Shown here: positions 6,710 to 13,404 of the stretch, in pieces | Layout of the letters: every line of letters begins with the position of its first letter | Position numbering within the stretch: the first letter of the stretch is position 1 | Assembly (NCBI GenBank): GCA_021621525.1 | Contig: JAJVUU010000048.1 | Span: forward strand, 1 to 13,404 | Source: Caryophanales bacterium | GTDB lineage: Bacteria; Bacillota_I; Bacilli_A; RFN20; CAG-288 | Reading direction: 5' to 3' | Length of the DNA stretch: 13,404 nucleotides | Notes under the pieces: model-generated | Databases searched by the model: none | The model's input: the letters and a program-made list of their open reading frames with translations, nothing else | What the model was told of the DNA's origin: nothing | Program-made: the position numbers and the translations under genes

Positions 6710-9700
6710 ATGAAAAAAGCATTTTTGAAAAAATTCGGCGCCCTTGCCCTGATGTCCATCATAACGGCAGGCATCTCAGGTACATCCGTGTACTTTGCCA
6801 TGGGTGCCATCTCTCCCAAGAATGACAACGATGATGGCGGCGGATATGATACACCGGACATCGATGACAACGGAAACGAGAAGGAAGAGAACGGCTTTTC
6901 CAAGGCCATCAATTCCCTTCTCAACGCCAAACAGCTCAAGAACGGCAATATTTCCCTCCATTTATCCTTGAGCGAGAACGACCCCATCACCCTTTCCCTA
7001 AGCAACCTGAACGTCGATCTGAGCAACCTCAGCACGACTGCGATCAGCCTTTCTACCGACATGAAGGTCAAATACCGACAGATTGAACAGTCTTTGAGCC
7101 TCCGTGTCGAAAAAAACGAATACTGCTATGTCGACTTCAAGAAAGCCAAGATGATGCTGGATGCTCCCGAGAGCCTCTATGATGTCTTCCAGATGCTCAA
7201 AAGAATCGGCATCCTGGTTCCTTCTGCTGATGAAAGCACTTCGAGTATCGACCTTGACTCCATCCTTTCTTCCGTCACGGACATGGTCGATGACATCAAA
7301 GTCAGCGACGAAGCTGTGATGGATGACAATGTCAGATTCGACGTCACCATTCCCGATATCGAAATCAATGACATCAAGATCACCGGATTGAAGCTGAACA
7401 TGGTTGCTGACAAAGACACTTACTCCTTAAAACAGGTAAATTCCCTGAATGACATCCAGATCATGAAAAAAGAAGCTGACGGAACCTATTCATCCATCCT
7501 TGGAGTAGGGTTATCCCTAGACATGTCCCTAGAAAACGTCAGCGATTATCGAGGCCTTTCTGTTTCCGATGCCCTGAGCCAAGGATATTCCTCCATCAAC
7601 GAACCCGGAAACGACGTCCTTACCACCATCGCGGACATCATCGGTGGAACAAGCGACGTCAAAATCAATGTCGCCATGGATACTGCTGAAACAGGCAAGG
7701 ATGATACATCCATCCTGAACAGACATGATTTCGATATCGACGGAAGACTCCAGATGAAGATCGACAATGCCGATTTCAAGAACGGAACCTATGCCTTGGC
7801 TTTGGATCACCTCAACAAGGATGAGGATTCTTCCACTGTCCTCAATGACCTTTACGTCCTTCATCAGAACAAGAAGACCTATCTGAAGTTCAATGAGCTT
7901 CTCAAGGCCAAGGTCAGCGACACCACAATCGGGGATGTCTTCAAGCTCATCACGGAAGGAAGCGGACAGAAGGTGATCGAGACCATCTCTTCCAAAATGA
8001 ACACGACCTTGGGAAGTCTGGATATCAACAAGATCAAGGACGGAGACTTCTCTCAGATTCAAGGTCTCCTTTCAAGTCAGGATACCTACTTCTCCTATGA
8101 CGAGGCAACCAAAAGCTTCATCCTAGGACTTGACGGAGCATATCTCGGACTTACCAAAGGGCCGATAAAGCTCATCGTCAACTGCAGCAGGGATGCCACA
8201 TCTTCTTCCAAGAACGGCATCAAGAACATCGCCATCGAAGGCTTGACCTTTGAAGATACCAAAGATGGCATCACCACGACAAGAAGCCTGAGTATAAGGT
8301 TGGATGTCGAAGATGCCAGTCCGATTTTCACGCTTGACGATGAAGAATATTCCGACTTCAAGGGCATCGTTCCAATCTTCGACAGCATCTGCAACATCAT
8401 TGGAAACAAGATGTTCAACGCTTCCTATGACATCTATTTCAATGACAAGGTGAATACAGAAGACGCCTACTACAATGCGATCAGCGCATCTGGAAGCATC
8501 TCGGCCGACCTCAGCAAAGAAAATGAAAGCGGAAAGCTTCTTGACGCCTTTAGAAACGGCGACTATCACCTATCCATGAATGCGACCACCCTCAAGGGAG
8601 ATTATAATCACAATCTTGACCTCCATTACCAGGACAAGAATCTCTACTTCGGATATGATTCCCTGAGCAAGAGCGACTCTGAAAAGGATGTCACCGTCTT
8701 CAGGAACTATATCCGTGAAGCACAGATCGGAGAGATGAAGAATCTTCTTGACACCAAGACCAAGAGCAACGTCTCCGTCACCTTTGACGATGTCAGCAAA
8801 GTTCTTGATGCCCTTTCTGCTTCCGAAAAGTTCAAGGAGGCCATCTCTTGCCTGAAGAAGGGTTCCCTCAAAGGCTTTAATGACTTCATTTCCATAAAGG
8901 CTGAAGATGTCCAGGACAAAAATGTCATCTCCCTTGAAATCAAGGCATCCGAACTTTTCAAAGGTGATTCCTTCCTAGGAAAGAACATCGGAAATATCAC
9001 CCTTCTTCTGAATAGCGATGCCTTGGAAGACGGAAGCCTGAAATTTGAAGGCATCCAGATCGATACCTGCATTACCAAGGATCAGGACTTCACCTTCAAG
9101 ATGAAGTTCCTCGATGATCCTGTGACGAGGCTCAGTGCAGACGAACTTGGCAAATACCAGGAAATCACTGAATTCTCAACCTTCGGGAAAGCCTTCTACA
9201 ACCTCGGCAATGACTTGACCAGATATGGCATCAAGGTCAATGCCGAATATCGGAAGAATCCTCTTCAGGATCAAGAGGCCAGATATCAGGACAACGTCAC
9301 CATCGATGGTTTCTGCTACTGGGACATGAATGACAAGGATTTACCTAAAATCGGTGGCGGTCTAAGAATCAGCCATCCTTATATCAGCATAGGTTCTGAT
9401 TTCTCCACTACAAAGACGCAGGCCGACCAGAATCTCAGCTTCCGCTATCAAAACGTCGGCGAAGATGATGCCAAAGATGGAGAGTTCACTCTGGATTACA
9501 ACAGCAACATGCATGTGCTTCTCCATTCTTCCACCATCGGCGATGTCGTAGACACCATCTCCAGGACCTCGTCCACAAGCCTTCTCAACAAGCTTCTGAC
9601 GACCTCAGGCAACATCGCAAGCGACATGCCTATCAAGGATGCCATCTCTTTGAAGGCTCCTTCCCTTCTTCTGGATTATCCATATATCAACTCCGTCAGC

Positions 9701-11086
9701 TTTGAAAGTGGTAAGATTGTATTGAAGGTCGATAAACGTCTTTTCAACATCCATGACGAAGGTGAATTCATCACCCTTTCCATCAGCTATGAAGGTGGAG
9801 AAAAGCCTGTCATCACTTCCCTCGAATGCAACCTCTCCGCAAAGGATGATTCGACCATCTGCAAGGCAATCATATCCTTGACCAGCTATGACGAAAGTGC
9901 CTTGCCTTCCGTCATGGAATACAACGAAACCAACAAAGACAAGTTCGTCAACCTCGATGGCATGAAGAACCTTGTCAAGATGGCTTTGGATACCAGTGAA
10001 TTCAACTACTTCCATTTCGGTGGATACCTAGATCTAGACATCCTGCTAGGCAAGGACGTTCCTGTCAAGATCGATCAGTACAGCTTCGATCTGAATCTCA
10101 GCAGCGACATCTACATCAAGGATGAAGGTGTCTATGCCTACATCTCCCTTGCCTTAGGAGACAAGCAGCTTGAAGATGCCGGATACTATGTCACGGAATA
10201 CGCCTTCAGGGACGGGAAGGTCTACATCGACAACACCAGGACCGATTCCTATTACAATGAGGAAGGTGTCATCAAGAACAAAGTGACTTCCAAAGCGATG
10301 AGAGTCACAAAAGGAGAGTTTGAAAAGAACGTTCTCTATTATATCGGCTCTCTAGGTCTTGACATGGATGACAGAATCGCTGGAAAGACCATCATGGCCA
10401 ACGTCTTCCATGCTTTGGATAACAATGAGACAAGTTCGACGGATACCGAGTCTTCCTCCAAGACCGGAAACACCTCTGGACTTGACATCACTCTCTCCTC
10501 TGACTTCTCAAGCCTCATCCAGGCAGGAACGCTCTATAACGAAAACAAGCAGAAGTTCACCCTCGGACTTGACCTGGACAGCCTCTTCTCTGTCACCTAT
10601 GGAGATGACAAGACACCGCTTCTCTCCTTCAAGGATACCTATCTCAAGCTCTACCATCAGACAAAGACCTTGGAAGACGGTTCAAAGAAGACACCATTCT
10701 TCGGTCTCCAGCTCTCCAGCGACATCAGCCTTCTTTCAGGTCTTGCCGACATCTCCTTGAAAGGACAGATTCTCTCCTACGCCAACAACGGCGAACTCAA
10801 CTATTACCAGAGTGAAGAGGATTCCGGGCTCCAGAGCAGGATGCAGCGCTTCTTCAGCCTGACTTCCATGATGGACAATGATCTATCCGGTGACTACGCC
10901 ATCGGAAGCATCGACATCCTCAGCAAGAAGACCATCGACTTCTCTTCCTTCGAGATGAGTCAGTTCATCCATGATTACCGCATCAACGAAAAGGATTCAA
11001 GCCAAAGCCTTTCCTATTCGCTTGACACCGACGATCTTTCTTCCCTGGAAGCGGCAAGCAAGGGATATCTCATCCATCGCATCTGA
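6710..11086 (+). CDS. Giant exported five-module beta-rich protein, co-transcribed with the membrane protein
   Basis: This 1458-residue protein is of unrecognised family. Residues 1-34 are a signal peptide or signal anchor (MKKAFLKK, then a hydrophobic run around 9-33). There is no lipobox Cys, so it is either cleaved near AMGA or kept as an N-terminal anchor. A Gly/Asp-rich acidic linker (36-61) follows. Five modules then occupy about 62-285, 301-540, 551-800, 820-1065 and 1079-1355, each opening with a short amphipathic helix and continuing as alternating strands. Recurrent landmarks include TTIGDVFKLI (405-414) and STIGDVVDTI (941-950). A Ser/Asp-rich tail (1356-1458) has no sorting signal and differs from the tail of the 1392-residue paralog. 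The fold may resemble tandem LolA/LprG-type lipid carriers or a repeating beta-groove; both are inference. A terminator follows directly. Confidence 0.93.
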   Translation: MKKAFLKKFGALALMSIITAGISGTSVYFAMGAISPKNDNDDGGGYDTPDIDDNGNEKEENGFSKAINSLLNAKQLKNGNISLHLSLSENDPITLSLSNLNVDLSNLSTTAISLSTDMKVKYRQIEQSLSLRVEKNEYCYVDFKKAKMMLDAPESLYDVFQMLKRIGILVPSADESTSSIDLDSILSSVTDMVDDIKVSDEAVMDDNVRFDVTIPDIEINDIKITGLKLNMVADKDTYSLKQVNSLNDIQIMKKEADGTYSSILGVGLSLDMSLENVSDYRGLSVSDALSQGYSSINEPGNDVLTTIADIIGGTSDVKINVAMDTAETGKDDTSILNRHDFDIDGRLQMKIDNADFKNGTYALALDHLNKDEDSSTVLNDLYVLHQNKKTYLKFNELLKAKVSDTTIGDVFKLITEGSGQKVIETISSKMNTTLGSLDINKIKDGDFSQIQGLLSSQDTYFSYDEATKSFILGLDGAYLGLTKGPIKLIVNCSRDATSSSKNGIKNIAIEGLTFEDTKDGITTTRSLSIRLDVEDASPIFTLDDEEYSDFKGIVPIFDSICNIIGNKMFNASYDIYFNDKVNTEDAYYNAISASGSISADLSKENESGKLLDAFRNGDYHLSMNATTLKGDYNHNLDLHYQDKNLYFGYDSLSKSDSEKDVTVFRNYIREAQIGEMKNLLDTKTKSNVSVTFDDVSKVLDALSASEKFKEAISCLKKGSLKGFNDFISIKAEDVQDKNVISLEIKASELFKGDSFLGKNIGNITLLLNSDALEDGSLKFEGIQIDTCITKDQDFTFKMKFLDDPVTRLSADELGKYQEITEFSTFGKAFYNLGNDLTRYGIKVNAEYRKNPLQDQEARYQDNVTIDGFCYWDMNDKDLPKIGGGLRISHPYISIGSDFSTTKTQADQNLSFRYQNVGEDDAKDGEFTLDYNSNMHVLLHSSTIGDVVDTISRTSSTSLLNKLLTTSGNIASDMPIKDAISLKAPSLLLDYPYINSVSFESGKIVLKVDKRLFNIHDEGEFITLSISYEGGEKPVITSLECNLSAKDDSTICKAIISLTSYDESALPSVMEYNETNKDKFVNLDGMKNLVKMALDTSEFNYFHFGGYLDLDILLGKDVPVKIDQYSFDLNLSSDIYIKDEGVYAYISLALGDKQLEDAGYYVTEYAFRDGKVYIDNTRTDSYYNEEGVIKNKVTSKAMRVTKGEFEKNVLYYIGSLGLDMDDRIAGKTIMANVFHALDNNETSSTDTESSSKTGNTSGLDITLSSDFSSLIQAGTLYNENKQKFTLGLDLDSLFSVTYGDDKTPLLSFKDTYLKLYHQTKTLEDGSKKTPFFGLQLSSDISLLSGLADISLKGQILSYANNGELNYYQSEEDSGLQSRMQRFFSLTSMMDNDLSGDYAIGSIDILSKKTIDFSSFEMSQFIHDYRINEKDSSQSLSYSLDTDDLSSLEAASKGYLIHRI

Positions 11087-11092
11087 TTTCAT

Positions 11093-11123
11093 GCTGTCAG
11101 GCTGAGCCCTGGCAGCTTTTTTT
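11093..11123 (+). terminator. Intrinsic terminator of the membrane protein/giant protein operon
   Basis: GCTGTCAGG (11093-11101) pairs with CCTGGCAGC (11108-11116) with one G-T wobble and a 6-base loop, followed by seven T (11117-11123). The hairpin begins 7 bases after the stop codon. Confidence 0.9.
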
Positions 11124-11130
11124 CTAGCAT

Positions 11131-11164
11131 GAAAAAAGGGAGGAAAGGCAAGCCCTTCTTCCCT
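11131..11164 (-). terminator. Probable terminator of the hydrolase gene
   Basis: On the minus strand, GGGAAGAAGG and CCTTTCCTCCC form an imperfect stem around a GCTTG-type loop, followed by six T. It starts a few bases after the hydrolase stop at 11171, back-to-back with the terminator of the converging operon. Confidence 0.55.
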
Positions 11165-11170
11165 GGATTG

Positions 11171-12073
11171 TCATCGGTTGAGGAAATCAAGAATGTCCCT
11201 TATGACCTTGTCGCGCTCTTCTTCGTTGAGAATCTCATGCCTCATATGAGGATAGATGACCAAGGAAACGTCCTTGACACCAAGTCTTTGGTACATGTCA
11301 CGAAGAGATTTCGGTCCCTTGGACATGTTTCCGACAGGATCGTCTTCACCGGCGATGATGAGGATCTTCTCGTTCTTGGATATCTTCTGCAGGTTCTTCT
11401 TCTTATAGAGTTCATGAAGACCACCCATGAATCCTCTGAAGAAGCCATAGGTATTGTAGTGACCGCAATAAGGATCGTCATTGTACTTCCTGACGTTCTC
11501 CTTGTTGTAACTGAGCCAGTCATTTTCGTCTTCCCTGTCCTTGACCGCCTTGACATATCCGCCGAGGGCTAGTTTTTCCATCAGCTTGTCTTCCTTGTCC
11601 CAGTTTTTGTCATTGGCTCTCATCTTTGAAACAAGATAGCCTAAGTCGATGCTGAGTTTGTTGTTCTTGCCATTGGAGGACATGATGATGACCTTGTCCA
11701 CGCTGTCAGGATAGGTCTCAAGATAGGCCTGCATGGCAAAGCTACCCATGGAATGACCCATCAGATAGACCGGCTTTCCGTCTTTCCGAAGTTCAGTGAC
11801 TTTGGTATTGAGTGCCTTGAGCATCATGTTCCATGCACCCTTAGGCCATTTTTCCTGGTTCTTGGGATCGGGGGAGTTTTCACCCTGACCGAAATGATCC
11901 AGCACGGATACGGAATATCCGTCCTTGTTGAGTTCCATGGCAAAGGGTTCATATCTTCTGGAATGCTCATTCATACCGGTGATGCAAAGAAGATGGGCCT
12001 TGGGCTGATGGATGAGATAATCATTTCCCTTCAGAGAGAAGTCATTGTTGATTTTTACTTCGAATACAGCCAT
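11171..12073 (-). CDS. Alpha/beta hydrolase, monoglyceride lipase/lysophospholipase type
   Basis: This 300-residue protein has the size usual for the Hydrolase_4 (serine aminopeptidase S33-like) family of lysophospholipases and monoacylglycerol lipases. The oxyanion region is TGMNEHSRRY (32-41), where relatives have HGMxEHSxRY, so the usual His is Thr. The nucleophile elbow is GHSMGS with Ser108. The acid is probably Asp245 in GEDDPVG, and the catalytic His is His279 in MRHEI. The whole triad is present. There is no signal peptide or membrane helix, so it should act in the cytoplasm on acylglycerol or lysolipid esters; the true substrate is not visible. The ATG has AAAGGAG ending 9 bases upstream. 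It is monocistronic here, converging with the giant-protein operon. The lid region (about 150-215) is rich in Lys, Asp and Asn. Confidence 0.9.
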   Translation of the reverse strand: MAVFEVKINNDFSLKGNDYLIHQPKAHLLCITGMNEHSRRYEPFAMELNKDGYSVSVLDHFGQGENSPDPKNQEKWPKGAWNMMLKALNTKVTELRKDGKPVYLMGHSMGSFAMQAYLETYPDSVDKVIIMSSNGKNNKLSIDLGYLVSKMRANDKNWDKEDKLMEKLALGGYVKAVKDREDENDWLSYNKENVRKYNDDPYCGHYNTYGFFRGFMGGLHELYKKKNLQKISKNEKILIIAGEDDPVGNMSKGPKSLRDMYQRLGVKDVSLVIYPHMRHEILNEEERDKVIRDILDFLNR

Positions 12074-12082
12074 AGCTTGATT

Positions 12083-12089
12083 CTCCTTT
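12083..12089 (-). promoter_or_regulatory. Ribosome binding site of the hydrolase gene
   Basis: AAAGGAG on the minus strand ends 9 bases before the ATG at 12073 and supports that start. An AT-rich TAATATAAA lies further upstream (about 12110-12118) as a possible -10, but I see no convincing -35. Confidence 0.65.
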
Positions 12090-12191
12090 TTTGGACTTGT
12101 GTCCTTTTCTTTATATTACCATTTTTTCTTTCATTTCTCTATACATTGTCTCAAGCCTCCTCTCAGAATGGCAGGAAAAACATGAAAAAGC

Positions 12192-12237
12192 TTAAAAAAC
12201 CGACTTTCCATGCCTGGTGATAGGTTTGGTTTTTTAA
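12192..12237. terminator. AT-rich inverted repeat between hydrolase and anchorless paralog
   Basis: TTAAAAAACC (12192-12201) pairs exactly with GGTTTTTTAA (12228-12237) around a 26-base interior that can pair partly. It resembles a bidirectional terminator, but no gene visibly ends here: the hydrolase starts to the left and another gene starts to the right. It may be left over from a lost gene or serve as an insulator between divergent units. Confidence 0.4.
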
Positions 12238-12291
12238 AAAGAAATCATCAAAAATCATACCTTTCCAGATACAATCGTTTATCATATATCC

Positions 12292-13068
12292 ATGGTTTGT
12301 CAAGAATCCTTCCTTTTGCTATCAAAGAAGATGGACATCCTCTTGAAGAAAGAGAACATTTTGATTCTTTCCAAATCAGACAGCGAAGCAAAAGTCTCTT
12401 CCATCAAAGTCCATCAGACCACCTACTCTTCCGTACTATATCATGGAAGAGAATCCTTTGCCGAATCCTTTTCTTCCTCCATGCTCTTTTCAAGCTTCCA
12501 AAGACAATATGATGAAGGAGCAGGAAAAGTCAAAATCCTCACAGGAAAAAAGAAAGAAGAGCTGTTTTCTTCACCGATGACCAAAACCGTGAACTATCAG
12601 GAATATGAGGAGAACTACGGAAAGCTTCTTAGGCTGACTTATGATTCTCCGCTTGAGAAACGAAGGATGCAGAATCTATTCATCGAAGAAATAGATGAAG
12701 AAAGCATCAAAGTCATCCATCATAATTCAAGTTTCTTCGATATTTCCCCGGACATTGCCAGGATGTATCCCTATTATCAAAAACAGATCCAGGCAAACGG
12801 AGACTTCGACGAGCTTCCGAACATCAAGGAAGCCGAACTGAAGATCGATTACGATGGCGATTTCCTTACCGGAAAAGAAGAAAGCCTTCATTACCTTGTC
12901 CGATATGGCCTTTTCCGTCTGGATATACAAGAGACCACCCGTAGTCATATCTTCATCCTGAAAGATGATTCTATCGCCATCAGGAAAAAGACCTATCCCA
13001 TCATCATTCCTAAGGAAAACGAGGAATTCCTAGATTATGAAGACGTCTTTTCCTCTTTGGATTCCTAG
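12292..13068 (+). CDS. Paralog of the 395-residue protein's ectodomain, lacking the membrane anchor
   Basis: This 258-residue protein is of unrecognised family, colinear with residues about 130-395 of the membrane protein at 5519-6706. Matching stretches include NYQEYEENYGKLL (101-113) with TYDEYMQKYGKLL, YYQKQIQANGDF with YYSVQMRATGGL, and a similar end (FLDYEDVF versus FRGYELF). The cytoplasmic tail, transmembrane helix and first ectodomain strands are absent, as are both ectodomain Cys. The frame stays open back to 12238 without encoding a helix. The ATG at 12292 has no clear ribosome binding site; ATG 12331 is an alternative with none either. It is either a 5'-truncated, decaying copy or a cytoplasmic version. 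Its stop overlaps the stop of the minus-strand gene at 13065. Confidence 0.6.
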   Translation: MVCQESFLLLSKKMDILLKKENILILSKSDSEAKVSSIKVHQTTYSSVLYHGRESFAESFSSSMLFSSFQRQYDEGAGKVKILTGKKKEELFSSPMTKTVNYQEYEENYGKLLRLTYDSPLEKRRMQNLFIEEIDEESIKVIHHNSSFFDISPDIARMYPYYQKQIQANGDFDELPNIKEAELKIDYDGDFLTGKEESLHYLVRYGLFRLDIQETTRSHIFILKDDSIAIRKKTYPIIIPKENEEFLDYEDVFSSLDS

Positions 13069-13352
13069 AAAAACAAAAGAAGAAGACGAAACAAAGGATA
13101 GAACAAGACAAACATCAAAGAACAGCAGACAAGAAGGATGGTGTTCCTTCTCCTGCTTTTTTTGTGTTTGAAAAGAGACAGGATTTCAGGCACGAAATAA
13201 AACGGAAGAAAATAAGCGATACCAAAAAGCTGTATCATCAATACTGCCTGAAGCATGAAGGAGGAATATTCCTTTTTGGAAGTGATGACGACAAGGAAGA
13301 AGACAAGGAACATCGAAAAGAGAAGGACCATCACGAGAACGCTATATAGCAT
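13065..13352 (-). CDS. Small three-helix membrane protein, hypothetical
   Basis: The product is 95 residues, almost wholly hydrophobic. Helices lie at about 2-24, 31-55 and 71-94, with a strongly basic loop KHKKSRRRN (62-70) that should lie in the cytoplasm. I do not recognise the family. The frame is closed by a TGA at 13359-13361, so the ATG at 13352 is the first available start, but it has no good Shine-Dalgarno sequence. It could therefore be an intact small protein or the C-terminal part of a larger permease that lost its beginning. Its TAG (13065-13067) and the TAG of the converging gene (13066-13068) share the bases CTAG. No terminator is visible between the two. Confidence 0.5.
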   Translation of the reverse strand: MLYSVLVMVLLFSMFLVFFLVVITSKKEYSSFMLQAVLMIQLFGIAYFLPFYFVPEILSLFKHKKSRRRNTILLVCCSLMFVLFYPLFRLLLLFF

Positions 13353-13398
13353 GACGAATCAATGAATTAGGTACACAAATCGAATTCCGAGGTAAGAA

Positions 13399-13404
13399 AT
13401 GACC
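13399..13404 (+). CDS. Possible start of a further plus-strand gene, cut by the window edge
   Basis: An ATG at 13399 is preceded at a 6-base spacing by GAGG (13389-13392). Only two codons are visible, so this is suggested by the ribosome binding site alone. Confidence 0.2.

Noticed and set aside
7529..8062. Minus-strand 177-codon open frame inside the 1458-residue gene
   Set aside because: It is the reverse-complement shadow of GAC/GAT, ATC and AAG-rich codons; no start signal supports it.
1153..11086. LPXTG, lipobox, S-layer homology or choline-binding anchors in the giant proteins
   Set aside because: I searched both termini by eye and found none, so I did not annotate a cell-wall anchor.
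11753..12220. Plus-strand frame with a hydrophobic end (LILLFWTCVLFFILPFFLSF), considered as the missing anchor of the 258-residue protein
   Set aside because: Most of it is antisense to the hydrolase, it stops at 12220 in a different frame, and the hydrophobicity comes from the T-rich hydrolase promoter region.
13164..13349. Plus-strand Lys/Asp/Glu-rich frame
   Set aside because: It is the low-complexity complement of hydrophobic codons in the minus-strand membrane protein, with no ribosome binding site.

Overview
The window looks like chromosomal DNA from a low-to-mid-GC Gram-positive (Firmicutes, possibly Erysipelotrichia-like). The basis is AGGAGG-type ribosome binding sites, strong hairpin-plus-T-run terminators, A-rich leaders, and secreted or membrane-anchored proteins with no outer-membrane features. 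No rRNA, tRNA, CRISPR array or complete insertion sequence is visible, and no gene here fixes the genus. The taxon is an inference from style only.

Layout. Bases 1-1150 are a degraded zone: the 3' end of a small gene with a possible frameshift and a perfect terminator, a decayed IS110-family transposase start with a structured upstream region (minus strand), an orphan 3' gene fragment, and a terminator-like hairpin. Bases 1153-11086 are the core locus, three genes around a divergent promoter region at 5332-5518. To the left, a 1392-residue secreted protein is transcribed leftward. To the right, a 395-residue single-pass membrane protein and a 1458-residue exported protein form a tight operon ending in a clear terminator at 11093-11123. 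Bases 11171-12073 (minus) encode a cytoplasmic alpha/beta hydrolase of the monoglyceride lipase/lysophospholipase type. Bases 12292-13068 (plus) encode a 258-residue paralog of the ectodomain of the 395-residue membrane protein, without its membrane anchor. Its stop overlaps tail-to-tail with a small three-helix membrane protein on the minus strand (13065-13352). A new plus-strand gene may begin at 13399.

The most interesting content is the core locus. The two giant proteins are divergent paralogs, and by eye each consists of five successive modules of about 220-280 residues (an amphipathic helix followed by many alternating beta strands), then an unrelated C-terminal tail. The module pattern recalls lipid-carrier folds such as LolA or LppX/LprG, or repeating beta-groove proteins. 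That fold assignment is inference; the paralogy and the modules can be read from the translations. Together with the co-transcribed membrane protein and its anchorless second copy, this looks like an undescribed cell-surface system. Its function cannot be stated from sequence alone.
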